DNA of 64,000 bases from Psilocybe azurescens (Eukaryota; Basidiomycota; Agaricomycetes; Agaricales; Agrocybaceae). The DNA lies in NCBI GenBank assembly GCA_023853785.1, contig JAJIRX010000500.1, positions 434,001-498,000 on the forward strand. The letters run 5' to 3'. A program made the translations under genes and the position numbers. Under the pieces are notes generated by a model. That model was not told the DNA's origin, searched no databases, and saw nothing but the letters and a program-made list of their open reading frames with translations. This document shows, one piece after another, positions 1 through 11,305 of the stretch (positions are counted from its first letter, which is position 1; the number at the start of each line of letters is the position of its first letter).

Positions 1-522
1 ATGGGGTCGGGGGATTTGCGATTAGATCTTTCACGACATCGGCGGCCTTCTTACGAACTTTGGGTCGGGGATCTATGCACATTTGCAGGATTGAAGCAAA
101 GGTTTGGCGAACACCCTGTGCTTCTAATTGGGATCGGTCCACAGATTGAAAGATGGCATGATAGAGAGAAAGTTGGGATCGCAGAGATGGGGCATGTTGG
201 TTCAAGGAAGGAAACAATGGAGCTGTTAGGGAGAGCAGGGTATTGAGGTTTGAACGCATGACTGGCTCAGGGACGTAGGGAGCGACTAAAGCCAATAGAT
301 ATAGTTCGGCAGGTAAGATGGCTCCATCTTCGAGAGACAAATCTTTTTCTGGATTGTCCCATCTAATGTGGTCAAAAGCGCGGCAAAGTATGCAGTAGAT
401 GTAGCCTCGGTGTGTTGGTCCTTGAAGGTAGATTCGAGAGCGATCAGGAGATTTGCAGGTGTTTTCTGATGAGGCAGGGATGAAGAGGTATGAGGCCTAA
501 TTTTTGCCAGAGACTCCTCCAT
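1..522 (-). CDS. RRP12: RRP12-like ribosome biogenesis protein, N-terminal part
   Basis: This is the 5' end of a gene that runs off the left edge. RRP12 is a HEAT-repeat nucleolar protein needed for maturation and export of pre-40S and pre-60S particles. The start at 522 gives MEESLAKIRPHTSSSL followed by HQKTPANLL and AYFAALLTTLDG, the familiar fungal N-terminus. The next stretch, LALVAPYVPEPVMRSNLNTL through to DPRPKVRKKAADVVKDLI, continues in another frame with no room for an intron. The two frames meet at a run of five T (plus strand 344-348); six would restore one frame. This is probably a sequencing error. The gene is divergent from the acyltransferase at 869. The assignment is from remembered family sequence and is fairly secure. 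Confidence 0.85.
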
Positions 523-868
523 TTCTTCCAGATGTTAATACAAGCAAAGAATGTCCTCAACTTCAAAGATATCCAAATCCCCATATTTCACAAAATTTTG
601 CTTAGTCAGCTGCAGCACGTCGATCGCGTTTGCTAGTTTGCCTAGAATGGCAGGCCCCGGTAATTACTTCCGATCACCCATCACTGTAAAGCTCGCCGTC
701 GGCGTGCACGAACGTGCATCAGTGGGACCTCTTCCATTGTTGCTCAATCTTGATTCAATCCCACATCCCGCTGTTACGAATATTGCAGTCGCTTTGAATT
801 TGGGGTGCGCCTTGCACTGGCTAAAGTCGTACGAGAAATGCCGCAAGGAACACCGACTCCCTGGTCAT
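523..868. promoter_or_regulatory. Divergent intergenic region RRP12 / acyltransferase
   Basis: About 345 bases between two divergent start codons. It contains a perfect AAAATTTT palindrome at 592-599, about 70 bases upstream of the RRP12 start. This resembles the core of the yeast RRPE element found at ribosome-biogenesis genes. No separate gene is convincing here, although one frame stays open through most of it. Confidence 0.4.
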
Positions 869-2924
869 ATGCACTCATTCGGTACAGTGGAGTCGTCGTT
901 CTCAATATGGTGGTATAGATTTTCATTACGAGCGTTCAATCTTTTCCCTTTGTTAGGTTGCTCTTCAGATTTGTTCTTAAGATATTTTATGGAACCATTG
1001 TCGTCGAAAATGCCGACCTTATACCAGAGACCGGAAGACCCTGGTACGAATATTCACAAGGGACTTGTACTTAGTAACTTGTTCCGTTAACATATGGTTG
1101 CATAGCATTGTCTGTGCAAACCATAGCAACTCTTTAACTGATGCTCTGTACGTTTACTATGAATTCTCTTCTCTTTTACCACAGTTCTAAACCAATCCAG
1201 TCTCCTTGTAACTTCTATTCCACCATGGGTATGTACCTTGCATCGCTGAAGCCAAATAAATATGAAACTCAAGACCCGTTTTAGAAACGCAATATGCTGC
1301 GATTAACAGCAAAGGCGACCCAATTCGGACGTCCGACGTTCACAAGTTGGCTCATAGAGTCAGCGGGTACAGTACCGCTTCAACGGAAGAAAGACCACCC
1401 AGACGGGACCGTCGACAATTCACAAGTCATGGCGAATCTTATGGTGGTCTGTTCTGTATCACTTAGGCTTGATAAACAGTCGCTGATATTATATGCTCTA
1501 AGGCTTTGGAGAATGGGGATGCTACATGTCTTTTCCCCGAAGGGATGAGTCGCTATCATCCTACAATTGCGCCTCTCAAGACAGGGGGTCAGTAATACTA
1601 AATTACTAGTGAGCTGTTTCCGATGTGTGCTAAACTATCCTGTTGCAGTGGCCCGCCTCGTGTCAGATGTTTTGTCCAGGAATCGTAACAATCCCGATTT
1701 CGAGATTTCCGTTCTAACTTGTTCAATAACCTACATGTGCATTTTTTTGTTTTGGTCTCGTTGACAGCAACTGACCCAATTTTGGCGTAAGGCATCGACA
1801 ACATTTCCGGTCCGATGTTTTGGTGACGTTCCACTCCCCCTTGACCTTCACTCCCAAGGTTCGTAAACTTGGCCCTTGACACTACTATTTCTCATGTAAA
1901 AGCTTTAGGATAACCCGGAATTGCTTGAACCAGTCGATTTTACCAATGTTCGAGTGTTAACGGCGCAAATTCACAATAAAATCAGTAGTGGGACTTTCGA
2001 TTCGCCTTCCTGGGATCTCATTCGGACTGCAAAGTTAGCTGCGCGAATGTATGCTCCACTTGGAACAATGATGACTCTAGGAGACCATGTACGGATCGTC
2101 CGTACTTTTCTTGAGGAATTTAAAGCCCTTCAAAGTTCTCCTAACCCTGAAGATGACGGTACTGTGAATCAACTACAACATGATCTAAAGGTATCGTAGA
2201 CAATCTATATGTCGCAATTCTGGCATTCACATGTATCCGGCAGGCATATCAAGACCAACTTTCAAAGTTAGCCATCAAGGATGATCGTATTCGCCGGCCT
2301 CTTGCTCGACATACCATTCTTTCCCGCATGCTGGTTAGACTTACCTGGTCACTTTGTTTATTCACAATATCGCTACCTGGATTAATCCTTTGGCTCCCGG
2401 TATTTGCTACAACATTCTACGCAGTCCACAACTTCAAGAAAACTGGCCCTATATTCGACACATGGGACGAAATTGCCCAGTACAAATTGATCTATGGCCT
2501 AATGTCAGGGATCTGCGTTTGGTTTACAGCAGTGGCTTTCACATGGCCCTTCGCTCTCGTAACCACATTCTTGGTACCAGCCTTCATGTGGATGACACTT
2601 CGCTGGTTTGAGGACGCAGTAGCTGCTTTCCGTGCCTTCGCCACTCTTTTGCGACTTCTTCTCGTTGGAAACCCAACGCTGAAGAAAATGCACGAAAGCC
2701 GAAAGGACCTGCATGCGCGTGTCATGAACTTTGCTGTATCCAAACTCGGGTTGCCGGACGATCCTGAAGTCTACTTCTCTCATATCGGAGGAAAAGAAAA
2801 GGGCAGAATTAGAGGTAATTGGGACAGCAAGGCTAGGTATTTTTCAATCAAGAGAAGGCGAAAAAGGGACTGGAACGAAACCCTTCGTCTTTACGATAAA
2901 GTCGATTATCCTGACGAGGAATAA
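869..2924 (+). CDS. Glycerol-3-phosphate/phospholipid acyltransferase (GPT2/SCT1 type)
   Basis: A PlsC-family acyltransferase of the ER membrane that adds the first acyl chain to glycerol-3-phosphate or dihydroxyacetone phosphate in glycerolipid synthesis. With about nine introns removed it encodes roughly 525 residues without a break. The NHxxxxD catalytic motif is NHSNSLTD (near 1120). The third motif is FPEGMSRYHPTIAPLKTG (near 1535-1590), followed by VLTCSITYM and HRQHFRSDVLVTF. The C-terminal half holds long hydrophobic segments (2330-2640) before a basic tail ending DKVDYPDEE. The overall form is that of yeast Gpt2/Sct1. The start at 869 is the best in-frame ATG but the first exon is weakly supported. 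One intron (gtacgt to cacag after TDAL) is only 37 bases. Confidence 0.85.
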
Positions 2925-3059
2925 GTAGTTTTGTTTGTTTTCAAAATACAAACTACATATCTCCAACTACGATACAACTCGCAAGCAAACTTATCAATGA
3001 GCAAAATGAATACAAAACCAGACACATAACAATAAGAAATCCTGAATAAAAAATCCGGT

Positions 3060-3907
3060 TCAAGGGGAATAAGGTGAAGGGAGTAGGGGTGATAAACAGC
3101 GAGGAGGGCGAGGAGGAGGAATGTGTCTCGATGTCGCGAAAGGTGGCGTAGGTGTGCGTTTCCTTATATTCAAAGGCATAGTGATGGCACGCCTAGTCGT
3201 GCTGTTTGAGGTTGGCCATTGCTCACGGAGCATTGGTTCGGTACCAGACCTTGCGTCGTCAGCCAAATACGAGCTCCAACACGTCCTGTCGAATGTTTCC
3301 GGTTCCCATTCCTGAATAGCGTAGAGTGGGTCCCTGGAATCCTTTGAGATGGAATATTCTCCTTCGGATACAACATCATACTTGTCATTCATGTAGTGGT
3401 TGTCTTCTGAGTTGACAGCCGTAGAGAATGACTCGTGAGTTTCCGATAAGATTTCATCGTGAAGGTGGCTCGGAGCGGAAATGGTGGAATAGATCGATGC
3501 TGTATCGTATGTTCTGGCGGAAGTCCCGCGGGTAATGCCCATTGGTGGTGGTGGATAGAGTTCAGTCCTCAGCGAGGACAACCCTGGGGGTGGTTGTATG
3601 CGCTCCTGGCGGGACTCTGATGCACAGGAAGTGGAGAAGAGATGTATAAGGGATGCTGGGACGCTGGCTGACCATTGCGCGGGGTGACCCATTTATCTGG
3701 GACGGGGTCTGTCGCGGCCTTATATCGCCTTGCCTTATGCAGCTTTGCTAGCCTTTGATTGAAAGAAGTGAGTTTATCCTCAGGCTCCCGTTGGCTTCTC
3801 TTCCTCCTCCGACTACGCTCCCAGAGAAACCAAGTGAAAACAAAGAGGAAGTTGAGAAAAGCAAAGCCGGAAGCGAGACCTATGATGAGTGGTAGATTTG
3901 ACTCCAT
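3060..3907 (-). CDS. Small single-pass membrane protein, unrecognised
   Basis: Two exons joined by a 56-base intron (GTCAGC to CATCAG, about 3617-3672) give a protein of about 260 residues. Residues 8-29 form one hydrophobic segment (IIGLASGFAFLNFLFVFTWFLW), followed at once by the basic cluster ERSRRRKRSQR, which suggests that the long C-terminal part is cytoplasmic. That part is rich in Ser, Pro and acidic residues, looks disordered, and ends in a proline-rich stretch (PPPRPPRCLSPLLPSPYSP). No enzyme or signalling domain is visible. The gene is divergent from EF-3. Function unknown. Confidence 0.65.
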
Positions 3908-4505
3908 ATTTGCCTGACGTTATTGGGGATCGGGCTAGCAGTCGAATTCGTCATAACTGTTGTTTAAATATGGGCGGGCAAAACCTCCTTAACGATAAAA
4001 GGAGAACAGGCACTCTGAGAAAAGGAGTATCTGACAGAGTGCATCCCTGGAGCCAGAAAGGAGTAGGCATTCTGAGTTCAAGTCAGACATAATTTCTGCG
4101 CGCTTCGAGTTTGCTTGGGAAAGGTACATAATAGTCGATTTCCCATAGGTGGTCACAGAATGACTTTGTGAGGTATAAAAATAGAAATGCGAAATCGATG
4201 AATTCATCACAATTATTTAAATTAGACCACGTGCTTGTTATGAAAGTTTTATCACATCACAGAAATTGTCGGAATGGACAGCGTTGTCTTCCTTCTTTCT
4301 TTCCCTTAGACTGGCCTGTAGTCATCTGCAGCGCTATTATAACCCGATCTTCTGTTCGTTTATTCAGAATCGATCCTTTCTCTTTCAAAACTCCCTTAAT
4401 CGGCACAATCCTAGACTTTAGACTACCCTTTCGACCTAATTTGCATATCTTGCAAACTCGTTTCTCAACTCTTCATCTGTAAAGCATTGTATATCCCCCC
4501 ATTAG
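3908..4505. promoter_or_regulatory. Divergent promoter region before EF-3
   Basis: About 600 bases between a minus-strand start (3907) and the EF-3 start (4506). The EF-3 side is pyrimidine-rich (about 4290-4500), as in highly expressed fungal genes. A CACGTG E-box lies at 4228-4233. No convincing TATA box or gene. Confidence 0.35.
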
Positions 4506-7500
4506 ATGTCACCTGTTGCCATGCCGGATACCTCTATTTCGTCCTTTACGCCTCTATTTGAAGCACTTCGCACAGCACCCACTGCCCCAGGTTCGACTTC
4601 GCTCTTCTTATCTTGGTGACTTTCCAATACTGATTGGATCTCTCAGATGCCAAAGCTGCAGGCGATAGGCTCGCCCGTGAGGTGTCGAAACAAGGACCTC
4701 AGTCCCTGGAGTGCGTTCGCGTTCCTATTTTCAATATGGCGCCCACTGATCATCCAGCAGTGATTTTCAAGTGATTAAAACTCTTCACGACTTTGCCACC
4801 AACAAGAAATCAGGATTCGAGCGAGAGTCAGCCGCTATCGCTTTCCAATCTTTTGCAACAATCTTGGGTCCACCTATCGCACCCCTCTTGCTCTCTTCGC
4901 TTCCGGTCATCTTCGACCTCTATATGGATAAGGGCGAAGTTGTCCGTGTTGCTGCAGCTGCAGCGATCAAGTCGATCCTAAAGCTTTTCCCTCCCGAAGC
5001 AACTCGTATCGTGTTCCGACAGCTGGAATCCGTTTTGGAGAATGGAAAATGGCGCACCAAAGTCGGCGTTTTAGAGTCCTTCAAGATGTTTGTCACTTCG
5101 GCCAGAGATGCCGTTGCCGCAGAGTTAGGAATCACATTACCAAAAATCGAATCTGCTATGCATGATACAAAATCAGAGGTTCGTCAAAATGTTATAGAGC
5201 ACTGATATATCAACTTATATATCCTGATAATAGGTATCTTCTGCCGCAATCAAATGCGCCACCTCTCTCTGCACCACTCTTGCCAACCCCGATCTTGTAC
5301 CACACATTCCCGTTTTAGTGAAGTGCATGGCCAATCCCGACTCCGTACCCGCTTGCATCAAGGCCCTGTCGAGCACCACTTTCGTCGCTGAGGTCACCTC
5401 GCCCGCTTTGGCCGTCCTTGTGCCCTTGTTGCTCCGTGCCTTGAACGATAGAAGCATGGAGGTTCAACGCCGAACAGTCGTCGTTGTGGACAATCTCGTC
5501 AAACTTGTACGAAACCCCAGTGTTGCTGCAACCTACCTTAGCCCTTTGGTAGAAGGTGTCCAGAAGATTGCTACTGGAGCAGCATTCCCCGAGGTACTTG
5601 GAAGGTTTCAATATCATACCTTCGTTATACTGATGGTGTTATTTAGGTCCGTGCTTTTGGTGAGACCGCTCTTAAGACTTTATTGAAGTCTGGTGCCTCT
5701 TCGTCTGGCCCCCCACCTGTACATCGGGATATCCAAGCTGAGGCTGCTGAAATTCTGTCCACTTTGAAAACAATCTTGCCTCAAGAATTGGCAGAGGGCA
5801 ACGTTTCTTCTCCAAATGCTCCCAAGCGCCCAAAATATGCTGGCCTCGAGATTTCACTAGCGTTCCAAGCAGGGGTCATCACCGATGTCGTTTACAAACG
5901 CAACTTTAACGATAATAAGGTTTGGAGACGCTCCATCGCAATTTATATGTCAATCTGGCTTGACGAGGCCCGTAGCAACAATTTTTCTGATGCTGTTCTT
6001 GCTCACTTTTTGGCCATTGATCAGGCAAGTCCATCGTCGTTTCCATGCCTTTATTTTGCTTACATCCGTTCTAGTCCAAGTTCGCAGTCGCTAAAGAACA
6101 TGACTCTTCAGAAGGAGAATTGTTGTGTGATACGCTGTTCTCCTTGGCTTATGGCGCGCTGCTTCTTCTATCCCATACGACTCTCCGGCTTATTCGTGGA
6201 AGGCGCTACGGTATCTTGGGCACAAATGGTTCAGGAAAGTCGACGTTGATGCGTCAACTCCGCGATGGAAAAGTCGAGAACTTCCCGCCACAGGATAAAC
6301 TCCGTTGTGTCATGGTGGAACATTCTCTCCAGGGCGAAGATGGTTCCTTGTCTGTCTTGGACTTCATTGCTGCCGGTATGTCTGACATTACTGTGTGTAC
6401 TGCTCTCTTATTGATGCTTTGTGATCCGTAGATAAAGCTCTGGCAGATATTCCCAGAGAAAAAATTAGGGCCCAGCTAGCTGAAGTTGGCTTCGATGATG
6501 CTCGCCAAGCTGACACTGTTGGCGGTCTTTCAGGAGGATGGAAAATGAAACTCGAGCTCGCCCGAGCTATGCTTTATAACGCGGATCTTCTCTTGCTTGA
6601 TGAACCTACGAATCATGTGAGCTTATCTGTCTAAACTTCATTAGGCCAACTTTGTTCACGAGAGACTTGCAGTTAGATCGCAATTCTGTTAACTGGCTCG
6701 AGGGATACCTAAAAGCCAAGAAAAATGTCACTTGCTTGATTGTCAGTCACGACTCCGGGTGAGCATATATCATGTTTATTTCATACTCAGGAATTTGACA
6801 ACCATTCACAGCTTTTTGGACAACATCACGACCGATATCATACATTACGAATCTAAGAAAGTTAGTATACGCTAAAATATGTCATAAGATTCCTACTAAC
6901 GTGACATCTTCTTACAGCTTGTATACTATCCCGGAAACCTTTCCACATTCGTCGGGAACCACCCTGAAGCAAAGTCGTACTATACCCTCGCAGCGACTTC
7001 TGTTAAGTTCTCATTCCCTCCTCCTGGCTCCCTTATGGGTGTCCGGAGCAGCACTCGCGCTATCTTGAAATTATCGAATTGTACATTTACATATCCCGGA
7101 AGGACTGCTCCTAGTTTGCATAACGTCAGCTGCGCGCTATCTTTATCAAGGTGTGTTTCATGACTGAACTTCATCACTATATGCCTAACCCTATTTGCTT
7201 TAGCCGAGTCGGAGTCGTTGGGCCCAATGGTGCCGGAAAATCCACGATGATTAAGCTGCTGACTGTATGGTTTTCATTGATACTCCTCTTTCTTATGCTA
7301 ATAGTCGACGTAGGGCGAAACAATTCCACAAGAAGGAACTGTTTACAAACATCCTGCTCTACGTGTCGGATACGTTTCTCAACATGCTACCCATCACATA
7401 GAACGTCACTTGGAGAAAACTCCCATTGGTTACATTCAATGGCGATTCCAAGACGGACATGATCGTTAGTGCTTTCCCTATCATGGATCTAGATCCCTTA

Positions 7501-8609
7501 TCTGACCTGCAGACAGGTGAACTCTTGGAAAAAGCGACCCGTGTCTTGACTCCTGAGGAGCAAGCCGTCATGGACCAAGAGTGGATTGGAAAGGATGGAA
7601 GTAAGCGCAAACTTGAGGTCTGTGTTTTCTTCCAGTGAAAACAGAAATAGTCCTTAACCAAACTGCCGTTAGATGATTATGGGACGTCAAAACTCAAGAA
7701 ATCCTTCCAATATGAGGTCAAATGGCGCGGATTGGACCATAAGTATAACACTTGGGTTGGCCGTGATGACCTCATCAAGAAGGGTTTCTCAAAACTTGTC
7801 CAACAATTTGACGATCTCGAGTCTTCTCGCGAAGGTGCCGGTTCCCGTGATACCTCAGCACATCTTGTGCGCAAACATCTGGAGGATATCGGTCTTGATG
7901 GTGATATTGCGCAATATAATGAGATCTCGGGCTTGTCTGGAGGACAAAAGATCAAGCTTGTTATTGCCGCTTGTCTCTGGAATAACCCTCAGGTAGCTAC
8001 CTCTCAAGAAGCTGCCTATATATCTGTTTTAACCTGTTATTTCGTAGATTTGCATTCTCGACGAACCTAGCAATTTTTTTGGACAGAGAAGCTCTAGGTG
8101 GCTTGGCTGTGGCCATCAAGGAATGGGCTGGCGCAGTGGTAAGTTCTATACTTGTTTTCACTATTTTTTCGCGTTTTCATAAATCATGTCTAGGTTATCA
8201 TTTCACATAACCATGAATTTATTTCGTCTTTGTGTGGGTTAAAATCTGGAGCTTGCCATGTAACACTTTTGACCTTCTTTTCTTAGGCCCTGAAATCTGG
8301 AATGTAGATAACGGGCGTGTTACTCATCAAGGAAAGGCAGCAGTCATCGACGACAACTTCTTGGATAAAACTCCGAAAGGAAGTGGCGCTAACACCCCTG
8401 CCCGATCCCGTTTGCAAACTCCCGCTGCCTCTGCCGCTGGTACCCCAGTGGCCAGCGGAGATGAGGAAGGAGGAATCAAAACCGTCGTCAAGAAGAAGAA
8501 GAAGGTGACTCGTAACCAGCAAAAGGCACAAGAAGAGAGGAGAAGATTGAGGAAACTGCGTTGGTTGAGCGAGGGAGGTCCTAAACCTGAGGATACTGAC
8601 AGCGATTGA
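4506..8609 (+). CDS. TEF3: Translation elongation factor 3 (frameshifted as assembled)
   Basis: EF-3 is the fungal ABC-F ATPase that releases deacyl-tRNA from the ribosomal E site. It is essential in fungi. About 15 introns; about 1,080 residues, near the usual 1,050. Order: N-terminal HEAT repeats (4700-5860), first ATPase with Walker A GTNGSGKST (near 6217), signature LSGGWKMKLELARA (6528) and LLLLDEPTNH; second ATPase with GPNGAGKST (7220), chromodomain-like insert (YEVKWRGLDHKYNTWVGRDD, 7710-7765), signature LSGGQKIKLVIAACLW (7935), Walker B ILDEP. The tail is Lys-rich (KKKKKVTRNQQKAQEERRR). Two one-base breaks interrupt it: an A run at 7689-7692 (one short) and a T run at 8074-8080 (one long, just after the second Walker B). 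The usual EPTN appears as EPSN. Confidence 0.93.
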
Positions 8610-9364
8610 GGGATTCGCTTTTTCTTTTTGCTTTCTGATTCATTGTTCTTGTCTTCTTTCCCAGATATCTGTAGTCACCGTCCTTTAAAATAGACCAACT
8701 CATAGTCAAATATGGAAATTGCGGCTTGCTTTGGACTTACACCACAATTACATGTATGTTACGTAATTAGAAACAAACAAAAACTTTGCGCGCGCGCGCA
8801 CATCCGACTACATCCATCCCAGCGTTCATCGTTCAACACCGCCCTCAATGGTCTGATAGGTTTTGTCAGACTTGAGGACCTCACGCAGGAGCAATTCGGT
8901 GCTCCCATGCGCCGGTGACACCAATCTTAAGCCTCATGGCTGTCCGCGGGCCATGAGTTGAACACGATGCATACAAGGCCACCAATGAGGTCCAGACCTC
9001 ATTCTCCGTTGGAATTTTAACCTCTTCTTCTCACAGAAGGTGCGCGGGTTTCAAGAAGTTCGAACTGGGCAGATGTGGATACCCCTATGATGTTTGAACA
9101 AGTGCTACGGACTTCGTTGGAATTTTACTTGGTTTTTCTTGCCTGGCTATAACTTTGTTCTCTTTGCACTTACTGGAGTTCGACCCGAGTTGTTTGCCTT
9201 GGTGTATGCCTAGAAAAATAAGCTCCACTAATGACTGATGAAGCTGCGGACAACGCACCGACAGCCAGTTGTTCCTTGCCCCTTGCCTTGTCGCAAGGTG
9301 CGAGGAGACAACGCATGCAATCTTATTTGAAGCTCCTAGAAGCGACACTGTACATCCAATTTCA
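8610..9364. other. Intergenic region between EF-3 and AA9 gene
   Basis: About 755 bases covering the EF-3 3' region and the LPMO promoter. It contains an alternating GC tract, (GC)6, at 8788-8799. I see no coding exon or RNA gene. Confidence 0.4.
8788..8799. repeat. (GC)6 dinucleotide tract
   Basis: Perfect alternating GC over 12 bases, a short microsatellite in the intergenic region after EF-3. Confidence 0.9.
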
Positions 9365-10674
9365 ATGTCTCCTTTCTTTTTCCATCTTTCCGAAGTCACT
9401 GTGCTTTGCTCAGTCCTGCACTTGGCTGCTGGCCATGGATTTGTGCACAATGTCGTCGCTAATGGAGAGGTCTATCCCGGGTGGAACCCTTTTGTCGATC
9501 CGTGCGCATTTGATGCTTTGTCTGTGTTTGACAGTTTCAAGCTTGATGCGTTCCGCTAGTTATGTTACCACTCCTCCTCGGGTTGTTCGCAAAGTACTCA
9601 ACGATGGCTATGGTACAATTAAAAAATATCGCAAAATATATGTCTTTAACTCCAGTCCTTGTCTAGTTTCGGGTGACGATTCAGACCTTGCATGTCATCA
9701 CGGCGGCGATGTTGGCACGACTGCCCTCGCCAGTGCGCCGCCAGGATCACAGATCACTTTTCAGTGGGATTATGTCAGTCAACTAGCTCGTTCGTCAATC
9801 CTATCATATAATATTTTCTCCAGTGGCCTGCGGGTATTTCATGTCCCTTCTGTGATGACCATTCCATTGTCTCACAAACTCTCAGACCACCAAGGACCTG
9901 TATCTACATACATGACTTCCTGCGACGGCGATTGCTCGTCGTTCTCTGCAAACCCCGCTCGCTGGTTCAAGATTGACGCCGATGGTTACGACCCCTCTAA
10001 TAAGCAATGGGCAGCTGCCAGACTGATTGCAAGTTGGTCAACATATCCTTTCAGTTGTCGTACTCGCCTAAATCGCGTTACTATAGATAACTTTTCATGG
10101 GTTTCGACTATCCCGGCTGGATTGGCACCCGGTCAATATGTAGGGCTCAGGCCTCCTAATCAGATCTAATTATCCACTCATCCAGTTCTCACTAGCTCAT
10201 GCGGAACGAAATGTACTCTGCTCGAGGTTTTCTTATTTGAGTTACCAATTAAACCTGGTTGTCTTTTAGCATCGCACTGCATTCTTCCGAACCACAGTTC
10301 TATCCAAGCTGTTCGTAAGTTGTATCCCCGCGCGGATGAAAATGAACGACGTTTAACATCTCCATAGACAACTTGAGATCACTGGATCGGGAACAGGCGC
10401 CCCTTCAGATGGTCAATTAGTCACCATGCAGGCATTATATGAAGGCGTGACGTTTCCAGATATCTATGTCGATTCAGTATCTTTTACCGTCCCTGGTCCT
10501 TCATCTGTTGACTTCGATGGACAGTCTGGAAGCACTGTAGCAGCCACACCGAAAATATCTACCACGACGGCTACATCGCAGCAAACTTCAGCCCCTGGTA
10601 CCTCTAGTCCCGGGCCTGATAACCGTCAGTGTCGACTCGCTTCAAGAAAACTACGAGGGCGAAACTCTGCATAA
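9365..10674 (+). CDS. AA9 lytic polysaccharide monooxygenase (former GH61)
   Basis: Secreted copper enzyme that oxidatively cleaves cellulose or related glucans. The signal peptide is MSPFFFHLSEVTVLCSVLHLAAG; cleavage leaves HGFVHNVVANGE, so His1 of the histidine brace is present. Spliced exons give VDPYVTTPPRVVRKVLNDGYG, LACHHGGDVGT, WPADHQGPVSTYM (second brace His in DHQGP), RNEIIALHSS and QFYPSCSQLEITG. The last includes the conserved Gln and the axial Tyr. About eight short introns; no frame break seen. After FPDIYVDSVSFTVPGPS comes a Ser/Thr-rich linker ending in basic CRLASRKLRGRNSA, with no recognisable CBM1. The last exon could splice further from the GTCAGT near 10624, so the exact C-terminus is uncertain. 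Confidence 0.9.
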
Positions 10675-11305
10675 CGGTGGTTACTGCGTGGTTCGTGGTC
10701 ACACGCGCTTTTCTGTATGGCCGAGATCAAAGATCCGTTGTGCTCTGCTCTATCCAGTTAGCTTTCGACACACAAGACCCCTAATTGGAGTTTCCAGAAT
10801 GAAAGGGTGTCCTGGGTCAAACACTGACGATCCCCTTATTATATTCTCTTATGTACGACCTAGTTATCAATCTGTATTAGGTATTCCTGACAACAAGATG
10901 GGGTAACAGGACCTGAGGTTTGTACTCTCCAGTTGATTATCGATTTGGATCGCAGTAGGAAGACATGTTCTGAAGTTTGGAAGCCATATGGTCATCATGG
11001 GAAGATATACTTGGCGATACCTATTGATGTTATGCTTGGAAATTTCGCGCTATCGAGTATGTAAAGGATTGGGTAGGTAAACAATACAGTAACTAGAAAC
11101 TACATTTATGACGAAAAGTGGTAAGAAAGAGATAAAAAAATAAACTATGTTGGGGTTGGGGTATGGGTATGAACATGATCACTGAACAAATAATGAAAAG
11201 GTGCAAAAATAAGTATCCGTCCGATCAAATACGTAGCTATAGAAAATTAGGTTGAGTATTAATGAAGCTGGGGCATTAAATAAATTAAATGACCGCGAAT
11301 GCCTT
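10675..11305. other. Intergenic region between AA9 gene and homeodomain gene
   Basis: About 630 bases between convergent genes. AT-rich toward the right end (11100-11300). Short open frames here show no domain or splice pattern. Confidence 0.35.

Noticed and set aside
551..1090. 179-codon frame read as one protein
   Set aside because: Only its second half overlaps the acyltransferase first exons; the motif-bearing sequence needs splicing into other frames.
3617..3672. Apparent frameshift in the small membrane protein
   Set aside because: A 56-base intron with GTCAGC donor and CATCAG acceptor explains the frame change without any error.
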